This document shows, in pieces, positions 36,608 to 45,439 of a DNA stretch of 60,101 nt. Position 1 is the stretch's first letter; each line of letters starts with the position of its first letter. Below the pieces are notes generated by a model. The model was not told the origin of the DNA. It saw only the letters and a list, made by a program, of their open reading frames with translations, and did not search any database. The DNA is from Halothiobacillus sp. GTDB lineage: Bacteria > Pseudomonadota > Gammaproteobacteria > Halothiobacillales > Halothiobacillaceae. The position numbers and the translations under genes are program-made. The stretch lies in assembly GCA_011389965.1 (NCBI GenBank), contig JAABTF010000008.1, forward strand, positions 1 through 60,101, given 5' to 3'.

Positions 36608-38029
36608 ATGAGCCAGAATGACCCGCGACCGCCCCTGACCGCCCGCCTTGGGGAAGGCGATAGCCGAGAGCGCCGCAGCCGCGCGCGTTTGGCCCGGCGT
36701 GCCCAGGCCCGCGTGCAAGCCTGGCGCGAGGAAGCGCTGTTGCTCGCCGCGGCGGCGCTACCTGCCCTGATCGCCGGTCTGCTGCTGACGGCCTGGATGC
36801 CTGCCCGGACCGGCCTTTGGGGCTGGTGTGCTGCGTTGGGTTTGGGCGCCTATGCCGTCAGTCTGTTGTGGCGGGTGGCCTATCTGGCCCGCAGCCTGCC
36901 GATTGCCCGGGAGCGCCGGCGCGTTCCCGGGGTGCCGGGTCTGGTGCAGGCGCGTCAGCGTCGTTTGCGACGCACCTGGTACCGACGCCAGCGCCGCCTG
37001 GCCCGTCTGCTCAAGCGCTATCACCACTCCGCCATGTCCGTGCCCGATGCGATGGTCGTGCTCACCGAGGAGCGGGAGATCGCCTGGCTCAACCTCGCAG
37101 CCATCGACATGCTGGGTCTGAGCCGCGCCGATATCGGCCTGCGTCTGGACAACTTGTGGCGGGCACCGGCCTTCACCGACTGGCTCGACCAGGGCAGCGA
37201 TCAGCCCCCCCTCGAGATCGCCGCCCCCGGTGACGAGACCCGCACCCTGAGTCTGCGCATCGAGCCCTACGGCTCGGATCGCTATCTGCTGATCGGTCGG
37301 GACGTGACTGCATTGCATCGCTTGCAGGGCGTGCGTCAGGACTTCGTCGCCAACGTCTCCCACGAACTGCGCACCCCGCTGACGGTGCTGGCCGGTTACG
37401 TCGAGACCCTGATGGATGCCGAGGAGGAAATGGATCCGCAGATGCAGCGCATCCTGTCGAACATGCATCAACAGGCAGACCGGATGCGGCGGATCGTCGA
37501 GGACCTGTTGCTGCTCTCGCGCCTGGAAACCTCGCAGCCCGACGAGGAGCTGTTCGAGGAAGTGGACGTCACCCACCTGGTCGAGCCGATTCTTGCGGAT
37601 GCCCGCCTGGTCTCCGGTGAGGAAGGCCACCAGATCACCGCGCATATCGAACCGTCCTTGCATCTGCGGGGCGTGCCGCGCGAACTGCAGTCGGCGTTTT
37701 CCAATCTGGTGTTCAATGCGGTCAAATACACGCCCGCCGGGGGGCGGGTCGATGTGCGCTGGGAGCGGGATGAAACCGGAAGGCCGGTGTTCGCTGTCCA
37801 CGACAGCGGCATCGGCATCGAGGCAAGGCACATCCCGCGGCTGACCGAGCGCTTCTATCGGATCGATGTGGGGCGCTCGCGCTCGCGGGGCGGCACCGGC
37901 CTGGGCCTGGCGATCGTCAAGCACGTCGCCCTGCGCCACGGCGCGCGATTGCAGATCGACAGCAGTCCCGGGAAGGGAAGCTGCTTTCGCATACTCTTCC
38001 CCGTCGAGCGGGGCATCGAGTCGCACTGA
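36608..38029 (+). CDS. phoR: Phosphate regulon sensor histidine kinase PhoR
   Basis: A 473-residue membrane kinase for PhoB. A basic N-terminal stretch (about 1-42) precedes two membrane helices (about 43-65, 70-95), a short PAS domain (about 130-230), the phosphoacceptor His252 in FVANVSHELRTPLTVLAGY, and the ATPase domain with NLVFNAVKYTP and GGTGLGLAIVKH. The lack of a large periplasmic domain is typical of PhoR, which senses through the Pst/PhoU complex. The Arg-rich N-terminus is longer than in E. coli. Confidence 0.96.
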   Translation: MSQNDPRPPLTARLGEGDSRERRSRARLARRAQARVQAWREEALLLAAAALPALIAGLLLTAWMPARTGLWGWCAALGLGAYAVSLLWRVAYLARSLPIARERRRVPGVPGLVQARQRRLRRTWYRRQRRLARLLKRYHHSAMSVPDAMVVLTEEREIAWLNLAAIDMLGLSRADIGLRLDNLWRAPAFTDWLDQGSDQPPLEIAAPGDETRTLSLRIEPYGSDRYLLIGRDVTALHRLQGVRQDFVANVSHELRTPLTVLAGYVETLMDAEEEMDPQMQRILSNMHQQADRMRRIVEDLLLLSRLETSQPDEELFEEVDVTHLVEPILADARLVSGEEGHQITAHIEPSLHLRGVPRELQSAFSNLVFNAVKYTPAGGRVDVRWERDETGRPVFAVHDSGIGIEARHIPRLTERFYRIDVGRSRSRGGTGLGLAIVKHVALRHGARLQIDSSPGKGSCFRILFPVERGIESH

Positions 38030-38100
38030 CGAAGCCCCGGGGTCGGCGGCACCATGGTTTACACTGGCACTCCATTCCATCAGCACAGGCCGAACGGACG

Positions 38101-38709
38101 ATGTCGGAATTCTGGAACGAGAAGTACGGGCAGGTCGATTTCCTCTACGGGACCCACCCCAACGAGTTCCTGCTGAGCCAAATCCATCGGTTGCCCCAGG
38201 GAGGGCGCGTGCTGGTGCTGGGGGATGGTGAAGGGCGCAACGGGGTGTGGCTGGCCGAGCAGGGCTTCGATGTCACCAGCGTCGACTACTCCGCCGTGGG
38301 TTGTGACAAGGCCCGTCAGCTGGCCGACGAGCGTGACGTCAGTCTGAGCGTCCACTGTGAGGATCTGACCGAGTGGGCCTGGGAAGAGGACGGCTTCGAT
38401 GCCGCGGTGTTGATCTACCTGCATTTCGAGCCGGCGGCCCGCCGGGAGGTCTATCGGCGGGCCGCCATGGCGATTCGCCCCGGCGGTCTGTTGATCATCG
38501 AGCTGTTCCATCCGCGCCAGCTGGCCTACCAGAGCGGAGGCCCCAAGCGGGCCGACATGTTGGTGCGTGCCAGTGATCTCGCCCAAGACCTGCCGATGCT
38601 CGACTGGCTGATTCTTGCCGAGGGCAAGGTGATGCTCGACGAGGGCCCGGGCCACCAGGGTCCCGGCTTCGTCACCCACGGCGTGGGGCGGCGCAGCGCC
38701 GACTCGTAA
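38101..38709 (+). CDS. Class I SAM-dependent methyltransferase (TehB-like)
   Basis: A 202-residue Rossmann-fold methyltransferase. It starts FWNEKYGQVDFLYGTHPNEFL, an opening shared by TehB-like and tellurite-resistance type methyltransferases. SAM motif I is VLVLGDGEGRNGVWLA, motif II VTSVDYS, and the post-motif VLIYLHFEPAARREVY. The substrate is not predictable. It lies 71 bases after phoR and ends before the dapD terminator (convergent). Confidence 0.85.
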   Translation: MSEFWNEKYGQVDFLYGTHPNEFLLSQIHRLPQGGRVLVLGDGEGRNGVWLAEQGFDVTSVDYSAVGCDKARQLADERDVSLSVHCEDLTEWAWEEDGFDAAVLIYLHFEPAARREVYRRAAMAIRPGGLLIIELFHPRQLAYQSGGPKRADMLVRASDLAQDLPMLDWLILAEGKVMLDEGPGHQGPGFVTHGVGRRSADS

Positions 38710-38787
38710 GCCGTTTTATCTCATGCAGGCCTGTTCGCCGACGTTCCAGTGCCGTTCCCGTTCTCCGTGCGTATCCCCTCCGGACGC

Positions 38788-38827
38788 AAAAAGCCCGCCT
38801 TGACCGGTGTCGGTCGAAAAGGCGGGC
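38788..38827 (-). terminator. Intrinsic terminator of dapD
   Basis: GCCCGCCTT (38793-38801) pairs with AAGGCGGGC (38819-38827), with an inner ACCG/CGGT helix. On the minus strand the stem is followed by TTTTT, so it ends dapD transcription; it may work in both directions. Confidence 0.85.
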
Positions 38828-38870
38828 CGGGAATAGGTCAGCGGTATAGCGGGCGCTCGCCCGCCGAGGG

Positions 38871-39701
38871 TCACACGTCGCGCAGCAACTCGTTGATGCC
38901 CACCTTGGAGCGGGTCTTCTCGTCGACCTTCTTGACGATCACCGCGCAGTACAGGCTGTACTTGCCATCCTTGGACGGCAGGTTGCCGGAGACCACCACC
39001 GAGCCGGCCGGCACGCGGCCGAAGTGGATCTCGCCGGTCTCGCGGTCGTAGATCTTGGTCGACTGGCCGATGTAGACGCCCATCGAGATCACCGAGCCTT
39101 CCTCGACAATCACGCCCTCGACTACCTCGGAGCGTGCGCCGATGAAGCAGTTGTCCTCGATGATGGTCGGGGCGGCCTGCAGTGGCTCAAGCACGCCACC
39201 GATGCCCACGCCACCGGACAGGTGGACGTTCTTGCCGATCTGGGCGCAGGAGCCGACAGTCGCCCAGGTGTCGACCATGGTGCCCTCGTCGACGTAGGCG
39301 CCGATGTTGGTGTAGGAGGGCATCAGTACGGTGTTCTTGGCGATGAAGCTGCCGCGGCGGGCGACGGCGTTTGGTACCACGCGCATGCCGGCTTGTTCGA
39401 AGCGGGCCTGGTCCCAGTCGGCGAACTTGGTCGGCACCTTGTCGAAGTAGTTCACGTCACCGCCGGAGACCACCTCGTTGTTGCGCAGGCGGAACGAAAG
39501 CAGCACGGCCTTCTTCAGCCACTCGTTGACCTGCCAGTCGCCCACGCCCCGGCGCTCGGCCACACGCAGCGAACCGTCGTCCAGGCCGGCCAACGCGGTC
39601 TCGACCGCCTCGACCACGTCGGCCGGGGCATTGCCCGGATTGATCTCGGCGCGGCGCTCGAAGGCCGATTCGATGGTGTCGCGAATGGAAGAGATGTCCA
39701 T
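38871..39701 (-). CDS. dapD: Tetrahydrodipicolinate N-succinyltransferase DapD
   Basis: A 276-residue trimeric enzyme of the left-handed beta-helix class that succinylates tetrahydrodipicolinate. Hexapeptide repeats occupy about 105-235 ([56 protein letters not shown]). The N-terminal helical domain has the conserved [24 protein letters not shown] precedes the ATG. A terminator-like hairpin stands 24-55 bases upstream, in the leader. Confidence 0.97.
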   Translation of the reverse strand: MDISSIRDTIESAFERRAEINPGNAPADVVEAVETALAGLDDGSLRVAERRGVGDWQVNEWLKKAVLLSFRLRNNEVVSGGDVNYFDKVPTKFADWDQARFEQAGMRVVPNAVARRGSFIAKNTVLMPSYTNIGAYVDEGTMVDTWATVGSCAQIGKNVHLSGGVGIGGVLEPLQAAPTIIEDNCFIGARSEVVEGVIVEEGSVISMGVYIGQSTKIYDRETGEIHFGRVPAGSVVVSGNLPSKDGKYSLYCAVIVKKVDEKTRSKVGINELLRDV

Positions 39702-39724
39702 CGGATGCTCCTGAAAATGTTTGC

Positions 39725-39756
39725 AAAAACGAGCGGCCGACCTCTGTGGGTCGGCC
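39725..39756 (-). terminator. Terminator-like hairpin in the dapD leader
   Basis: On the minus strand, GGCCGACC (from 39756) pairs with GGTCGGCC across a 5-base loop and is followed by GCTCG and TTTTT (39725-39729), all just upstream of the dapD ribosome binding site. It may stop read-through from the region upstream, or act as an attenuator. Confidence 0.55.
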
Positions 39757-39848
39757 GGGAAACTGGGTAATCAACTGATGGCTATTGTAACAACAGATCG
39801 TTGATGGCGTTTGTCTCCCGGGGTGTGGGTTGTCTGTAGAGCAACCGT

Positions 39849-40140
39849 CAGGGTTTTCGCACGCCGGTTTCGCGGACGGGGTTTTGACGAGCCCGGGTGC
39901 CGGGCGCGCGAGCCCCTTTTCTTGCTTGCCCAAGAAAAGAGGCGAAAAGAAGGGCACCCCGGCGTCCTGGCCCTGCGGGCCTTCGAGCACGTACTTCGTC
40001 CGCACTCGAAGCCTCGCGATCGGTGGCTGCCTTTGGGGCCGGCTCGACGTGACTTCCTGTCACGGCGAGCCTCGGAGCGACGTCCCTGTCGCTCCGACCC
40101 CGAGTCATCCACCGGCCACGAGGCAGGACGCAAGGGGCTT
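39849..40140 (+). repeat. Multi-hairpin repeat element, copy L
   Basis: About 290 bp without coding sense, aligned in inverted orientation to copy R. Hairpins in order: H1 39917-39938 (stem TTTTCTTG/CAAGAAAA), H2 39969-39981 (GGCCC-TGC-GGGCC), H3 39981-40011 (CTTCGAG/CTCGAAG), H4 40041-40071 (outer GGCTCG/CGAGCC, inner GTGAC/GTCAC), H5 40072-40097 (TCGGAGCGAC/GTCGCTCCGA, loop GTCCCT). It lies between dapC and dapD. It resembles a class of intergenic repeats I have seen in other gammaproteobacteria, but this is unverified and no function is known to me. Confidence 0.75.
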
Positions 40141-40228
40141 TGGTTCCCAACCATCCAGCGGCGTGACTCAACTGCTCAAGGCAGCGGGAGCGTCTGGGGT
40201 CCATGTTTCAGTTTTGGGCGAAGGGGGC

Positions 40229-40518
40229 GGTTCCCCTTATGCCTTGCCTCGCGAACGAGTGGGTGCAGGGTCTGTCCGGCATGGACGCCGGCCAGAGGTT
40301 CGTCGCGACACGACGTCGCGTCGAACCGACCCGTCCGCAACCCCTTGTTCGCGAGCCTGATCGGCTCGGATTCAATCCGAGTCGATCAGGCCCGAAGGGC
40401 CAAGGCATCGGGGTGTCTTCTTTTCGTCGGTTTTCTTGGACAAGCAAGAAAATCGACTCGCGCGCCGAGCACGGCAGTGCATCGGTGTCACCTTGGCAAA
40501 CTGGCGTGCGAAACCCTG
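40229..40518 (-). repeat. Multi-hairpin repeat element, copy R (inverted)
   Basis: The second copy, read on the minus strand from 40518. Matching hairpins: H1 40431-40452 (same stem, loop nearly the same), H2 40389-40401 (GGCCC-TTC-GGGCC), H3 40356-40390 (17-bp arms, one mismatch), H4 40297-40327 (GGTTCG/CGAACC outer, GCGAC/GTCGC inner), H5 40272-40295 (CCGGC/GCCGG core, loop GTCCAT). Stems differ from copy L but still pair. The copies are separated by about 88 bp (40141-40228) without clear features. It ends 30 bases before the dapC stop. Confidence 0.75.
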
Positions 40519-40548
40519 TCGAGCGTCAATCACACTCACCAAAACGAA

Positions 40549-41757
40549 TCAGGAAAGCATCGCCCGAATCCGTTCCGCCGCCTCGACGCAGTCGTCCAGC
40601 TCGGCCACCAGCGCCATCCGCACGAACCCCGCCCCGGGATTCACGCCGTTCGTCTCACGGGACAGGAACCGTCCCGGCAGCACGGTGACGTTCTGCTCGG
40701 CGAACAGCCGGCGGGCGAAGTCGCGTTCGTCGCCCTCGACGCCGGCCCAAAGGTAGAAGCCCGCATCGGGCCGACGCACGTCGATGCCGCCGACCGGTCC
40801 GAGGATGTCGAGCACCGCGTCGAACTTCTCGCGGTAAAAGCCGCGATTGGCGCGCACGTGTGCCTCGTCGTTCCAGGCCGTGATGCTCGCCTGCTGAGTC
40901 GGCAGCGGCAGGGCGCAGCCCTGGTAGGTGCGATAGCGCAGGAAGCGCTTGAGCAGGACGGCGTCGCCCGCGACCAGCCCGGAGCGCAGACCGGGCAGGT
41001 TGGAGCGCTTGGAGAGGCTGTGGAAGACGATCACGTTCCTGAACGGATCCTCGCCCCCGCGTTCGGCGGCGACCTCGAGCAGGCCGATGGGCGGCTGGCC
41101 CTCGTCGAAGTAGATCTCGGAATAGCACTCGTCGGCGGCCACCACCACACCAAAGCGGGCAGCCTTCACCAGCAGGTCTCGGTAGCGCGGCGCGTCGATC
41201 ACCGCCCCGCTGGGATTGCCCGGCGAGCAGACGTACAGGAGCTGGGCGCGCTCCCAGATGGCCTCGGGGATCGCGTCGAAGTCCGGCAGGAAGCCGTTTT
41301 CTTCCAGCGTCGGGTAGTAATACGGCTCCGCGCCGGCGAGCAGGGCGGCCCCCTCGTAGATCTGGTAGAACGGGTTGGGCATCAGCACCACCGGCGGCTC
41401 GTCGCCGGCATCCCGATCGACCACCGCCTGGGCAATGGCGAACAGCGCCTCGCGGGTGCCGGCGACCGGCAGCACATTGGCTTCCGGATCGAGTTGCCCC
41501 TCACCCAGACCGAAGCGTCGGGTGAGCCAGTTGGCCATTGCCTCGCGCAGGGCCGGCTCGCCTTTGGTCGCCGGGTAGCGTGCGATCTCCGGCAGGGCCT
41601 CGCGCAGGGTGTCGAGAACGATGGCTGGCGGGGCGTGCCTCGGTTCGCCGATGGACAGCGGGATGTGCTTGCGATCCGCGGGTGGGCGAGCGCCGGCCTT
41701 GAGTTCGGCCAGCTTCTCGAACGGGTAGGGGTGAAGACGATCCAGATCCGAGTTCAT
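40549..41757 (-). CDS. dapC: N-succinyl-L,L-diaminopimelate aminotransferase DapC
   Basis: A 402-residue PLP enzyme of fold type I, class I/II aminotransferase. It begins MNSDLDRLHPYPFEKLAELK, a start typical of the proteobacterial DapC group. The PLP-lysine motif is FHSLSKRSNLPGLRSG; upstream are SIGEPRHAPP, NPFYQIYEGAA, CSPGNPSGAV and DECYSEIYF. It supplies the step between DapD and DapE. ATG 41757 is where conservation begins; no strong SD is visible. The open frame upstream of it is a shadow of the VOC gene. Confidence 0.93.
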   Translation of the reverse strand: MNSDLDRLHPYPFEKLAELKAGARPPADRKHIPLSIGEPRHAPPAIVLDTLREALPEIARYPATKGEPALREAMANWLTRRFGLGEGQLDPEANVLPVAGTREALFAIAQAVVDRDAGDEPPVVLMPNPFYQIYEGAALLAGAEPYYYPTLEENGFLPDFDAIPEAIWERAQLLYVCSPGNPSGAVIDAPRYRDLLVKAARFGVVVAADECYSEIYFDEGQPPIGLLEVAAERGGEDPFRNVIVFHSLSKRSNLPGLRSGLVAGDAVLLKRFLRYRTYQGCALPLPTQQASITAWNDEAHVRANRGFYREKFDAVLDILGPVGGIDVRRPDAGFYLWAGVEGDERDFARRLFAEQNVTVLPGRFLSRETNGVNPGAGFVRMALVAELDDCVEAAERIRAMLS

Positions 41758-41901
41758 GCGCGGCCGTGTCGAGGTGAATACAATGGTTGCGGAGCCTGGA
41801 CGGACTAAGGGAAGGTGCGTGCGGCTTGCCGCTGCCGTCCGAGTCCGTGCCAAATTAGATTTTGGACGGCGATTATACGCGAGTCGATGGGAGGACGAGG
41901 C

Positions 41902-42288
41902 GTGAGTGAAGAGCAAGTGCGTGGGATCGACCACGTCAGTCTGCTGGTCGCCGAGACCGACCGGGCCGAGGGTTTCTATCGGGACGTGTTGGGGCTCGAG
42001 CCGCTGGCGCGCCCCGATCTGGGTTTCCCCGGCGCGTGGTTGTCGTTGGGGGGCGGTCAGGCGCTGCACTTGCTGGAGTTGGCCAATCCGGATCCGGTAG
42101 GTGGCCGACCGGCACATGGCGGGCGTGATCGGCATTTCGCCCTGCGGGTGGCGACTACCGCGCCGTTTGCCGAGCGGCTCGACTGGCATGGCGTCGCATT
42201 CACTCGGTCCCGATCAGGGCGGGATGCGTTGTTCTTCCGCGATCCGGATGGCAATGCAGTGGAATTGGTAGGGATCGGGCCGGCTTGA
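41902..42288 (+). CDS. VOC-superfamily protein (glyoxalase/dioxygenase fold)
   Basis: A 128-residue vicinal-oxygen-chelate protein. It has the paired beta-alpha-beta-beta-beta modules: GIDHVSLLVAETDRAEGFYRDVLGLE at the start and RDPDGNAVELVG at the end, with metal-ligand candidates His in GIDHVS, His in RHFALRV and Glu in AVELVG. The substrate is unknown; small VOC proteins of this length include glyoxalase-like and resistance proteins. GTG 41902 has GGGAGG 7 bases upstream. It is divergent from dapC and convergent with sdhE. Confidence 0.85.
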   Translation: MSEEQVRGIDHVSLLVAETDRAEGFYRDVLGLEPLARPDLGFPGAWLSLGGGQALHLLELANPDPVGGRPAHGGRDRHFALRVATTAPFAERLDWHGVAFTRSRSGRDALFFRDPDGNAVELVGIGPA

Positions 42289-42350
42289 TCGCTCGATGTT
42301 GCGCAGGTGCTTCGACGGCGGCCCCATCTCCCAGTCCGCTCCGGCAAGAC

Positions 42351-42608
42351 TCAGCTGTACGAGCGCGCCTGTTCTCGGATTCGCTCCACCAACTCGGCCA
42401 GGGAGTCGTCGGTCGGACGTTCCCGGCCGAGGAGCCAGGACTGCAGGTCCTGATCGGCCGAGATCAAAAGGCGGTCGAGGGCATCGAGCTCGTCGGGCGC
42501 AAGCACGGACAGTTGCCGTTCGGCAAACGGGGCGAGCAGCAGGTCGAGCTCGCGCAGGCCGCGTCGGCAGCGCCAGCGAAGCCGGGCGCGCCGTTCCTCC
42601 TCAGACAT
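42351..42608 (-). CDS. sdhE: FAD assembly factor SdhE
   Basis: An 85-residue protein that promotes covalent attachment of FAD to SdhA. The signature RGLRELD (about 15-21) is the conserved RGxxE loop. Start MSEEERRARLRWRCRRG at 42608 overlaps the sdhB end by 8 bases, so it is the last gene of sdhCDABE. Confidence 0.93.
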   Translation of the reverse strand: MSEEERRARLRWRCRRGLRELDLLLAPFAERQLSVLAPDELDALDRLLISADQDLQSWLLGRERPTDDSLAELVERIREQARSYS

Positions 42609-43362
42609 GTCGACCCAGCATGCGTCGACGGATGCGGCCGATCGCCTCGGTGGGATTGAGACCCTTCGGGCAGACCTCGGCACAGTTCATGATGGTGTGG
42701 CAGCGAAACAGCTTGTAGGCGTCGTCAAGCTGCTCGAGGCGTTTTTTGGTGGCGGTGTCCCGGCTGTCCTCGATGAAGCGGGCGGCCTGCAGCAGTGCCG
42801 CCGGGCCGAGAAAGCGCTCCGGGTTCCACCAGTAAGACGGGCAGGCGGCCGAGCAGCAGCCGCAGAGAATGCACTCGGTCAGGCCATCGAGCCGCTCGCG
42901 CTCGGCGGGCGTCTGGTTCTGCTCCCGGTCCGGGGGCGGGGCGTCCGGCTGCAGCCAGGGTTCGACCCGCTGGTACTGGTGGTGGAAGTTGTCCATGTCG
43001 ACGATCAGATCACGGATCACCGGCATGCCCGGCAGCGGGCGGATATCCACCGGGTCGGTCAGCGTGCCCAGCCGGGTGATGCAGGCCAGCCCATTGCGCC
43101 CGTTGATGTTCATCGCATCCGACCCGCAGACTCCCTCGCCACAGGAACGACGAAAACCCAGCGTCTCGTCGATCTCGCGCAGCCGCAACAGGGCGTCGAG
43201 CAACATGTCGTCCGGGGATAGGTCGTCGAGGACGTATTCCTGCTGACGAGGTGCCTCGTCGCTTTCTGGATCGTAGCGGTAGATGGAAAAGCGCATCCGC
43301 CCGTCGCGCAGGCCGGGACGTTGCAGGAAGCGGACTGGCAGCCATTCGCGGGGTGAGCCCAT
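42601..43362 (-). CDS. sdhB: Succinate dehydrogenase iron-sulfur subunit SdhB
   Basis: A 253-residue subunit carrying three Fe-S clusters. The [2Fe-2S] site is SCGEGVCGSDAMNINGRNGLAC, with the Asp variant also seen in E. coli; the [4Fe-4S] site is CILCGCCSAACP, and the later CHTIMNCAEVCPKG supplies the [3Fe-4S] and remaining ligands. It overlaps the sdhA stop by one base (TGATG). ATG 43362 gives about 20 residues more than the usual start; a Met at MRFSIYRY is an alternative. Confidence 0.96.
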   Translation of the reverse strand: MGSPREWLPVRFLQRPGLRDGRMRFSIYRYDPESDEAPRQQEYVLDDLSPDDMLLDALLRLREIDETLGFRRSCGEGVCGSDAMNINGRNGLACITRLGTLTDPVDIRPLPGMPVIRDLIVDMDNFHHQYQRVEPWLQPDAPPPDREQNQTPAERERLDGLTECILCGCCSAACPSYWWNPERFLGPAALLQAARFIEDSRDTATKKRLEQLDDAYKLFRCHTIMNCAEVCPKGLNPTEAIGRIRRRMLGRHV

Positions 43363-45119
43363 CAGTAGACCCTCGGTTTGGGCGGAAATGATTCCACGGT
43401 CAGCGGGATGGTCCGAACCGGCTTGTAATGCATGCCGGTCTCGAGCGAGAACAGGCTGTGCACCAGCCAGTGCTCGTCGTCGCGCTCGGGATGGTCGACC
43501 CGGGAGTGCGCGCCGCGGCTTTCGGTCCGGGCCGCCGCCGCATTGATCGCCGCCAGTGCCACGTCGGCAAGATTGACCAGTTCCAGCGCCTCGATCCTCG
43601 CGGTGTTGAACACGCGCCCATGATCCCCGATCGCCAGTTGCCGGCTGCGGGCATGCAGCCGGCGGATGCGCTCGAGCCCCTCGTCCAGTTGATCCTGGCG
43701 ACGGAAGACACCGGCGTAGTCCTCCATGGTTTGCTGGAGTTCACGGCGCAGGGCGGCCACCGACTCGCCGGTCTCCCGCTTCTCGATGGCATCGGCCAGG
43801 GCCCGCGCGCGGGCGGGCGCCTGTTCCGGCAAGGGGCGACGGTCGCGGTGTGCGGCCAGGTAATCGAGCATGTGCCGGGCCGCAGCGCGGCCGAAGACCA
43901 CGATGTCGAGCAGGGAGTTGCCGCCGAGCCGGTTGGCGCCGTGCACGGACACACAGGCGCATTCGCCCACGGCATACAGGCCCTCGACGGGGGCGTCGGT
44001 GCCGTCCTCGCCCGGGCGCACCACCTGCCCGTGGCGGTTGGTGGGGATGCCGCCCATGGTGTAGTGCGCGGTAGGGAAGACCGGAATGGGATCGTCGACC
44101 GGATCGACGTTGACGAAGGTCTTCGCGGTCTCGCGAATCGCCGGTAGGCGTTCACGGATGACCTCTTCGCCGAGGTGGTCGAGCTTGAGCAGAACGTGGT
44201 CGCGATTCGGGCCGCAGCCGCGCCCTTCGCGGATCTCGGTGACGATCGCCCGGCTGACCACGTCGCGGCTGGCCAAGTCGCGGGCGGTCGGCGCATAGCG
44301 CTCCATGAAACGCTCGCCATCGGCATTGACCAGGTAGCCGCCCTCGCCGCGCACCCCTTCGGTGATCAGCATGCCCTTGCCGGCGATGCCGGTGGGATGG
44401 AACTGGACGAACTCCATGTCCTGGAGCGGAATGCCGGCGCGTAGGGCCATGGCCATGCCGTCGCCGGTGTTGATCAGTGCGTTGGTGTTGGTGCGGTAGA
44501 TCTGGGCCGCCCCGCCGGTGGCGAGCAGGGTGGTGCGTGCCTCGATGGTGGTCGTCTCGCCGCTGGCAATGTCGAGGACTTCCGCGCCGAGGATCATGCC
44601 CTGGTCGTCGACCAGCAGATCGAGCGCGTAATGCTCGTCGAAGAAGTGTGTGCCGGCGGCGAGATTCTGCTGGTAGAGCGAGTGGAGGATGGCGTGCCCG
44701 GTGCGGTCGGCGGCGGCGCAGGTGCGTGCGGCCTGCTCGCCACCGAAATCCTGGCTCTGCCCGCCGAAGGCGCGCTGGTAGATGCGCCCGTCGGGTAGGC
44801 GCGAGAACGGCACGCCGAAGTGTTCCAGTTCCCGGACCGCTCCGGGTGCGGCATGACACATGTACTCGATCGCGTCCTGGTCGCCGAGGTAGTCGCTGCC
44901 CTTGATCGTGTCGAACATGTGCCAGTGCCAATTGTCCGGCAGCGCGTTGGCCAGCGAGGCGTTGACGCCGCCCTGCGCGGCGACGGTGTGCGACCGGGTG
45001 GGGAAGACCTTGGATACCACCGCTACGCTTGTCTCGCCCTGGGCCAGCTGCAGGGCGGCGCGCAGTCCACCGCCCCCGGCACCGATCACCAGCGCATCGA
45101 CCTGTCGTGGTTTGCTCAC
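43362..45119 (-). CDS. sdhA: Succinate dehydrogenase flavoprotein subunit SdhA
   Basis: A 585-residue FAD subunit that oxidizes succinate to fumarate. The FAD-binding start is ALVIGAGGGGLRAALQ; the His that carries FAD is in FPTRSHTVAAQGG. Substrate and catalytic blocks: FHPTGIAGKG, AHYTMGGIPTN and NRLGGNSLLD. Start GTG 45119 overlaps the sdhD stop (GTGA) with GGAGGT upstream. Length equals that of the E. coli protein. Confidence 0.97.
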   Translation of the reverse strand: MSKPRQVDALVIGAGGGGLRAALQLAQGETSVAVVSKVFPTRSHTVAAQGGVNASLANALPDNWHWHMFDTIKGSDYLGDQDAIEYMCHAAPGAVRELEHFGVPFSRLPDGRIYQRAFGGQSQDFGGEQAARTCAAADRTGHAILHSLYQQNLAAGTHFFDEHYALDLLVDDQGMILGAEVLDIASGETTTIEARTTLLATGGAAQIYRTNTNALINTGDGMAMALRAGIPLQDMEFVQFHPTGIAGKGMLITEGVRGEGGYLVNADGERFMERYAPTARDLASRDVVSRAIVTEIREGRGCGPNRDHVLLKLDHLGEEVIRERLPAIRETAKTFVNVDPVDDPIPVFPTAHYTMGGIPTNRHGQVVRPGEDGTDAPVEGLYAVGECACVSVHGANRLGGNSLLDIVVFGRAAARHMLDYLAAHRDRRPLPEQAPARARALADAIEKRETGESVAALRRELQQTMEDYAGVFRRQDQLDEGLERIRRLHARSRQLAIGDHGRVFNTARIEALELVNLADVALAAINAAAARTESRGAHSRVDHPERDDEHWLVHSLFSLETGMHYKPVRTIPLTVESFPPKPRVY

Positions 45120-45439
45120 ATCACCTCCAGTAGTGCCGCGCCGAACCAGATCCCCGACCCCAGCAGCCAGCCGGCCAGTAAGGTCAGCATGACCACCCGC
45201 AGACCGGTCGGATGGACATAATCGAGCAGTACGTCGCGTCCGCCGACCCAAGCATGCAGCAGGAGTGCCAGCACGGCCAGCCAGAGCGTTACGGCATTGA
45301 GCGGTGCGGCAAGCCAGGCGCTCCACGCCGCATGCGTCCACGAGTCGGCCAAGGACAGGCGGATCACCGCGTAGACGGTGAACGCGCCGAGATAGAGCGC
45401 GGAGAGGCGCTGGATCAGCCAGGCGCTCAGCCCGCTCAT
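45116..45439 (-). CDS. sdhD: Succinate dehydrogenase membrane anchor SdhD
   Basis: A 107-residue protein with three membrane helices (about 12-32, 47-67, 82-104). The heme-ligand His region is LLLHAWVGGRDVLLDYVHP, typical of SdhD. ATG 45439 gives the 4-base ATGA overlap with sdhC; a Met two codons earlier is possible. It anchors SdhAB and forms the quinone site with SdhC. Confidence 0.93.
   Translation of the reverse strand: MSGLSAWLIQRLSALYLGAFTVYAVIRLSLADSWTHAAWSAWLAAPLNAVTLWLAVLALLLHAWVGGRDVLLDYVHPTGLRVVMLTLLAGWLLGSGIWFGAALLEVM

Noticed and set aside
39900-40500. Protein-coding gene or IS remnant between dapC and dapD
   Set aside because: No frame shows a recognisable protein, and the pattern of paired stems explains the sequence better.
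39811-41808. Open frame of 665 codons crossing the repeat pair and running antisense to dapC
   Set aside because: The first third translates hairpin repeats and the rest mirrors dapC. No conserved motif, no ribosome binding site.
42601-43362. Missing Cys ligand in the SdhB [2Fe-2S] site (CGSD)
   Set aside because: The Asp variant is the normal form in E. coli SdhB, so it is not unusual.
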